64,000 nucleotides of DNA, taken from assembly GCA_004145795.1 (NCBI GenBank), contig SEIO01000007.1:28963-92962 (forward strand), given 5' to 3'. The position numbers and the translations under genes are program-made. Below are positions 61,414 through 64,000 of the stretch, piece after piece. This stretch comes from Lentibacillus lipolyticus (lineage in GTDB: Bacteria; Bacillota; Bacilli; Bacillales; Amphibacillaceae). How positions within the stretch are numbered: position 1 is the stretch's first letter; the number at the start of each line of letters is the position of its first letter. The notes under the pieces are model-generated. The model was given only the letters and a program-made list of their open reading frames with translations, did no database searches and had not been told where the DNA came from.

Positions 61414-61545
61414 CTACAAGACGAAAACAAACCAATAGATAAATCCCCACACAACTCCGAGTGTTAAAAGGATTGCAAACAAGAACCAATTTTTTTTGCG
61501 TTTATCCAACGTTGTCTCATCCTCAATCTTCGCCAATTTTTTCAC
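61414..61545 (-). CDS. Small single-pass membrane protein, hypothetical
   Basis: A 43-residue frame with a charged start (KKLAKIEDETTLDKRKKN) followed by one strongly hydrophobic, tryptophan-rich helix ending FVFVL. The charge layout and the intergenic position between ribT and the M50-like protease support a real gene. The start would be GTG with a poor ribosome site, 23 bp after the protease stop codon. I do not recognise the family. Confidence 0.45.
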   Translation of the reverse strand: MKKLAKIEDETTLDKRKKNWFLFAILLTLGVVWGFIYWFVFVL

Positions 61546-61568
61546 TAATCATACAAAACTGCTGCACG

Positions 61569-62018
61569 CTACTGCTGTACAATTGCTTTATATATGATAT
61601 AGCCGTCTGACTGCTTCCCTTTTACATGGAATGGAATGATATTAACAAAGGCAATCCAACTATGGAAAAGCGTCAAGAGTAAGACGGAGTCAGCCGGATA
61701 CAGTATGTACCATAAAAAACACACTATTGCTGCTGCAACGCTAAGCAACGGACCGGCAACAGCAACCGCGATTGTCTCCCTCTGACGATACGGTAATGCT
61801 CTTTCACTATAAGCCATTCCTCCCAAAAAGAAAAGCATATGAATATGGACGGATACATTTTTCCATTTATTATCATATATGACTTTACCAGAGCCTATCG
61901 AAAGCACGATTTTATCAGCCCTGACCCATGTTGCACCTAATGCATGTCCGAACTCATGTACAATAGTTCCAACAGGGCCGGCCACGAAAACAAGGTAAAG
62001 CAATCCTATAGCTATCAT
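61569..62018 (-). CDS. M50-like (site-2-type) membrane metallopeptidase, small
   Basis: A 149-residue membrane protein with an HEFGHALG zinc motif near residue 21, a GxxxG-like VAVAGPLLSVAAA segment near residue 90 and a NIIPFHVKGKQSDGY segment near residue 125 whose aspartate could be the third zinc ligand. This is the layout of the site-2 protease family in minimal form, like other short M50 proteins of bacilli. The substrate is unknown. It starts 3 bp after the ppiB stop codon. Confidence 0.82.
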   Translation of the reverse strand: MIAIGLLYLVFVAGPVGTIVHEFGHALGATWVRADKIVLSIGSGKVIYDNKWKNVSVHIHMLFFLGGMAYSERALPYRQRETIAVAVAGPLLSVAAAIVCFLWYILYPADSVLLLTLFHSWIAFVNIIPFHVKGKQSDGYIIYKAIVQQ

Positions 62019-62021
62019 TTA

Positions 62022-62456
62022 TTACGAAAAGATTTTCACTTCTTTCATTACATCACCATTCTTCATTGCTTTCGCATAGTCAATACCGGAAGTTACTTGT
62101 CCAAAAACCGTATGAACACCATTGAGGTGAGGCTGTGGTTCATGAACAATAAAAAACTGGCAGCTACCGGTATCCTTACCTGCATGTGCCATTGACAAGG
62201 AACCTTCAACATGCCGATGCGGATTCCCTTCCGTCTCACATTTTATTGTATAACCGGCTGATCCGGTTCCATTTCCGTTCGGACAGCCGCCCTGACTGAC
62301 AAATCCATCGATGACACGGTGAAAAGTAAGACCATCATAAAAATTACTGTTAGCCAGTTTTTCAAAATTGGCTACGGTATTCGGAGCCTCATTTGGATAG
62401 AGTTCAAATTCTATTTTATTGCCATTTTCCATTAATATATAACCTGTCTTATTCAT
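62022..62456 (-). CDS. ppiB: Peptidyl-prolyl cis-trans isomerase B (cyclophilin)
   Basis: A cytoplasmic cyclophilin of 144 residues with the family core [21 protein letters not shown] near residue 45 (split motif), [16 protein letters not shown] near residue 90 and a late HTVFGQV. It catalyses proline isomerisation during folding. The ATG at 62456 is 9 bases after AAAGGGG; the ATG at 62465 directly adjoins that site. It is next to lysA, as in B. subtilis. Confidence 0.95.
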   Translation of the reverse strand: MNKTGYILMENGNKIEFELYPNEAPNTVANFEKLANSNFYDGLTFHRVIDGFVSQGGCPNGNGTGSAGYTIKCETEGNPHRHVEGSLSMAHAGKDTGSCQFFIVHEPQPHLNGVHTVFGQVTSGIDYAKAMKNGDVMKEVKIFS

Positions 62457-62560
62457 CTTTTCCATCCCCTTTACTTTTCGCTGCCCATTGCCGGTTCACC
62501 TGGCAACAAGCAGTATTTCTTATTTTATTTTATCCGACCTGTCCAGAGAAAACAACACCA

Positions 62561-63868
62561 TCACTCGTATGAAATATCATTTTTCACCATATCCTGATAG
62601 GTTTCCCTTCTGACCACCTGCTTAGCAGTCCCATTTTCTGCGAAGACAACCGCCGGATTGGAAAACCGATTGTAGTGATTTGCCATCGAATAGCCGTATG
62701 CCCCTGTTGAGAAAACGGCTAATATATCGTTCGGTTCTACTTCAGGGAGAGGCAGATCCCAGATGAGCATATCCCCAGATTCACAGCACTTCCCGGCAAC
62801 AGAAACCGTTCCGGCAGCAGGCAGTGAAGCTTTGTTTGCCAATACACCTTCATATTCTGCCTGATAAAGTGCCGGCCGAAGATTGTCTGTCATGCCGCCA
62901 TCAACGGAGATATAGTTTCTCACACCGGGGATTTCTTTCATCGACCCTACTTTATATAATGTCAGCCCAGCGTTGCCAGCAATTGCACGTCCAGGCTCAA
63001 TCCATATCTCCGGAATTGGTATGCCAATCGAGGAAGCATGCTCTTTTACAGCGGCGGTCAGTTCTCGCACAAATGTTGCATACAAGAGTGGTTCATCTCG
63101 CTCAGTATAGCGTACCCCAAAGCCTCCTCCTAGATTGAGAACATCCGGAGTAAAGCCATATTCCGTATGCCAGTCATCCAATTTCTGAAACAGCAATTTT
63201 GCCGCGAGCAGCAGCCCTTCCGTTTCAAACAGCTGTGATCCAATATGGGAATGAAGTCCTTTAAAATATATATTACGATTGTTCCTTAAACGAAAAAAGG
63301 CTTGATCCGCTTGTCCATTGTTCAAGTTAAAACCAAACTTGGAATCATCATTTCCTGTCATGATATACTGATGTGTGTTTGCCTCAATTCCGGGGGTGAC
63401 ACGCATAAGCACATGAATCGTTTTATTTTTATTCTCCAGTATTCGTTCAATTAAATCAATTTCGTGAAAATTATCCACGACAATGCATCCAATATCGTGG
63501 TCAATAGCCATCGTCAGCTCTTCCAGGCTTTTATTGTTGCCGTGCAGATGGATTTTACTGACAGGGAATCCCGCCTTTAGCGCTGTGTATAATTCACCCT
63601 GCGAGACTACATCCAGGCTCATCCCCTCCTGGTTGACCACCTGCAGCATAGCGATGGTGGAGAAAGCTTTGCTGGCATACGCAACCTGTGCACGTACACC
63701 TAATTCCTGAAATGTGCGGACAAAACTGCGGCAGTTCTCACGTATAATGGAAACATCGTATACATACAGGGGCGTGCCATAGGTCGAAGCCAGCTGTACC
63801 GCGTCTACACCGCCTACTTCCAGATGTCCTGCTTTATTAATGTTGAATGGATGATTATCTGTTATCAT
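62561..63868 (-). CDS. lysA: Diaminopimelate decarboxylase
   Basis: LysA makes L-lysine from meso-diaminopimelate. The 435-residue fold-type III PLP enzyme has the PLP lysine in AYASKAF near residue 66, HSHIGSQ near residue 200, GGGFG near residue 246 and the partner-subunit CCESGDML near residue 350. The ATG follows GAGGGGGAAG and overlaps the end of the spoVAF reading frame by 4 bp, so it may be transcribed with the spoVA operon, as in B. subtilis. Confidence 0.97.
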   Translation of the reverse strand: MITDNHPFNINKAGHLEVGGVDAVQLASTYGTPLYVYDVSIIRENCRSFVRTFQELGVRAQVAYASKAFSTIAMLQVVNQEGMSLDVVSQGELYTALKAGFPVSKIHLHGNNKSLEELTMAIDHDIGCIVVDNFHEIDLIERILENKNKTIHVLMRVTPGIEANTHQYIMTGNDDSKFGFNLNNGQADQAFFRLRNNRNIYFKGLHSHIGSQLFETEGLLLAAKLLFQKLDDWHTEYGFTPDVLNLGGGFGVRYTERDEPLLYATFVRELTAAVKEHASSIGIPIPEIWIEPGRAIAGNAGLTLYKVGSMKEIPGVRNYISVDGGMTDNLRPALYQAEYEGVLANKASLPAAGTVSVAGKCCESGDMLIWDLPLPEVEPNDILAVFSTGAYGYSMANHYNRFSNPAVVFAENGTAKQVVRRETYQDMVKNDISYE

Positions 63869-64000
63869 GTTCTTCCCCCTCGTATATTATGTTTAGGCCC
63901 TATCATTTGAGCCCATATTTTCTTACTTTTCCTGCTGGATATAGTCAAAAGTCTTGGACGTCCCGTGATGTTCCTAGATAATGGTCTTAGGATCATTTGG
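63865..64000 (-). CDS. spoVAF: Probable SpoVAF C-terminus (5' part outside the window)
   Basis: A frame enters from the right edge and ends in a TGA that overlaps the lysA ATG. It encodes 44 residues with ILRPLSRNITGRPRLLTI and a basic tail KSKKIW. In B. subtilis spoVAF lies directly upstream of lysA, and the RP-rich tail fits GerA-type germinant receptor-like proteins. The assignment depends on position because most of the gene is not in the window. Confidence 0.6.
   Translation of the reverse strand, partial: QMILRPLSRNITGRPRLLTISSRKSKKIWAQMIGPKHNIRGGRT

Overview
The window is a chromosomal core region of a low-GC, endospore-forming Gram-positive bacterium of the family Bacillaceae. Gene content and order follow the Bacillus subtilis segment from dinG/birA through qcr, aro, hbs, spoIVA, der, cmk, ypeB/sleB, gudB, recQ, res, dacB and scpAB to lysA/spoVAF. 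Non-coding repeats of the kind scattered through halophilic Bacillaceae suggest a Virgibacillus-, Lentibacillus- or Oceanobacillus-like genus; that genus-level guess is inference. I found no rRNA, tRNA, CRISPR array, prophage or intact insertion sequence.

Layout (nearly everything is on the minus strand, so operons read right to left). 1-6.7 kb: dinG (cut by the window edge), birA, cca, bshA, mgsA, dapB, ypjD. 6.8-12.8 kb: ypjC (+), a YugP-type protease, a shortened ypjB, ypjA, a 0.5-kb repeat element, then qcrCBA and ypiF. 12.9-24.5 kb: ypiB, ypiA and the aromatic/menaquinone block aroA-tyrA-hisC-aroB-aroC, ndk, hepT-menG-hepS, mtrB. 24.6-31.5 kb: hbs, spoIVA, yphF, yphE, spoVIF, gpsA, der, yphA. 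31.5-32.6 kb: a second, larger copy of the repeat element. 32.6-38.2 kb: the S1-domain protein, plsC, cmk, the PilZ protein MotI/YpfA, ypeB-sleB. 38.5-46.9 kb: ansA (+), bdr, gudB, mecB, a YpbE-like protein, ypbD, recQ, ypbB, fer (+). 47-56 kb: rsiX-sigX, an ECF S component with a DUF4430 lipoprotein, then resE-resD-resC-resB-resA. 56-64 kb: rluB, spmB-spmA-dacB, scpB-scpA, a yjcZ microprotein (+), ribT, a small membrane protein, an M50-like protease, ppiB, lysA and the tail of spoVAF.

Functional themes. Respiration: the menaquinol:cytochrome c reductase, heptaprenyl-diphosphate synthase and MenG, and ResABC for cytochrome c maturation under ResDE. Aromatic amino acids: chorismate, tyrosine and phenylalanine steps are present, but the trp genes, aroH, cheR and folE that sit in this block in B. 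subtilis are absent, while TRAP (mtrB) remains. Thiol redox: BshA and Bdr are present, but bshB1 is missing from its usual place. Sporulation and germination: SpoIVA, SpoVIF, SpmAB, DacB, YpeB, SleB, SpoVAF, YjcZ and a much shortened YpjB. Promoter-like sequences for sigma-A, sigma-E, sigma-K and sigma-X can be read at sensible positions, and a full match to the cre consensus lies upstream of the glutamate dehydrogenase gene.

The window is mostly conserved housekeeping DNA and I do not see an obviously new multi-gene system. The most unusual items are a pair of repeat elements with the same ends but inverted interiors, a structured leader in front of mtrB, an inserted DUF4430/ECF pair between resE and sigX, and two duplicated terminator-like hairpins, one of them stranded between divergent genes.
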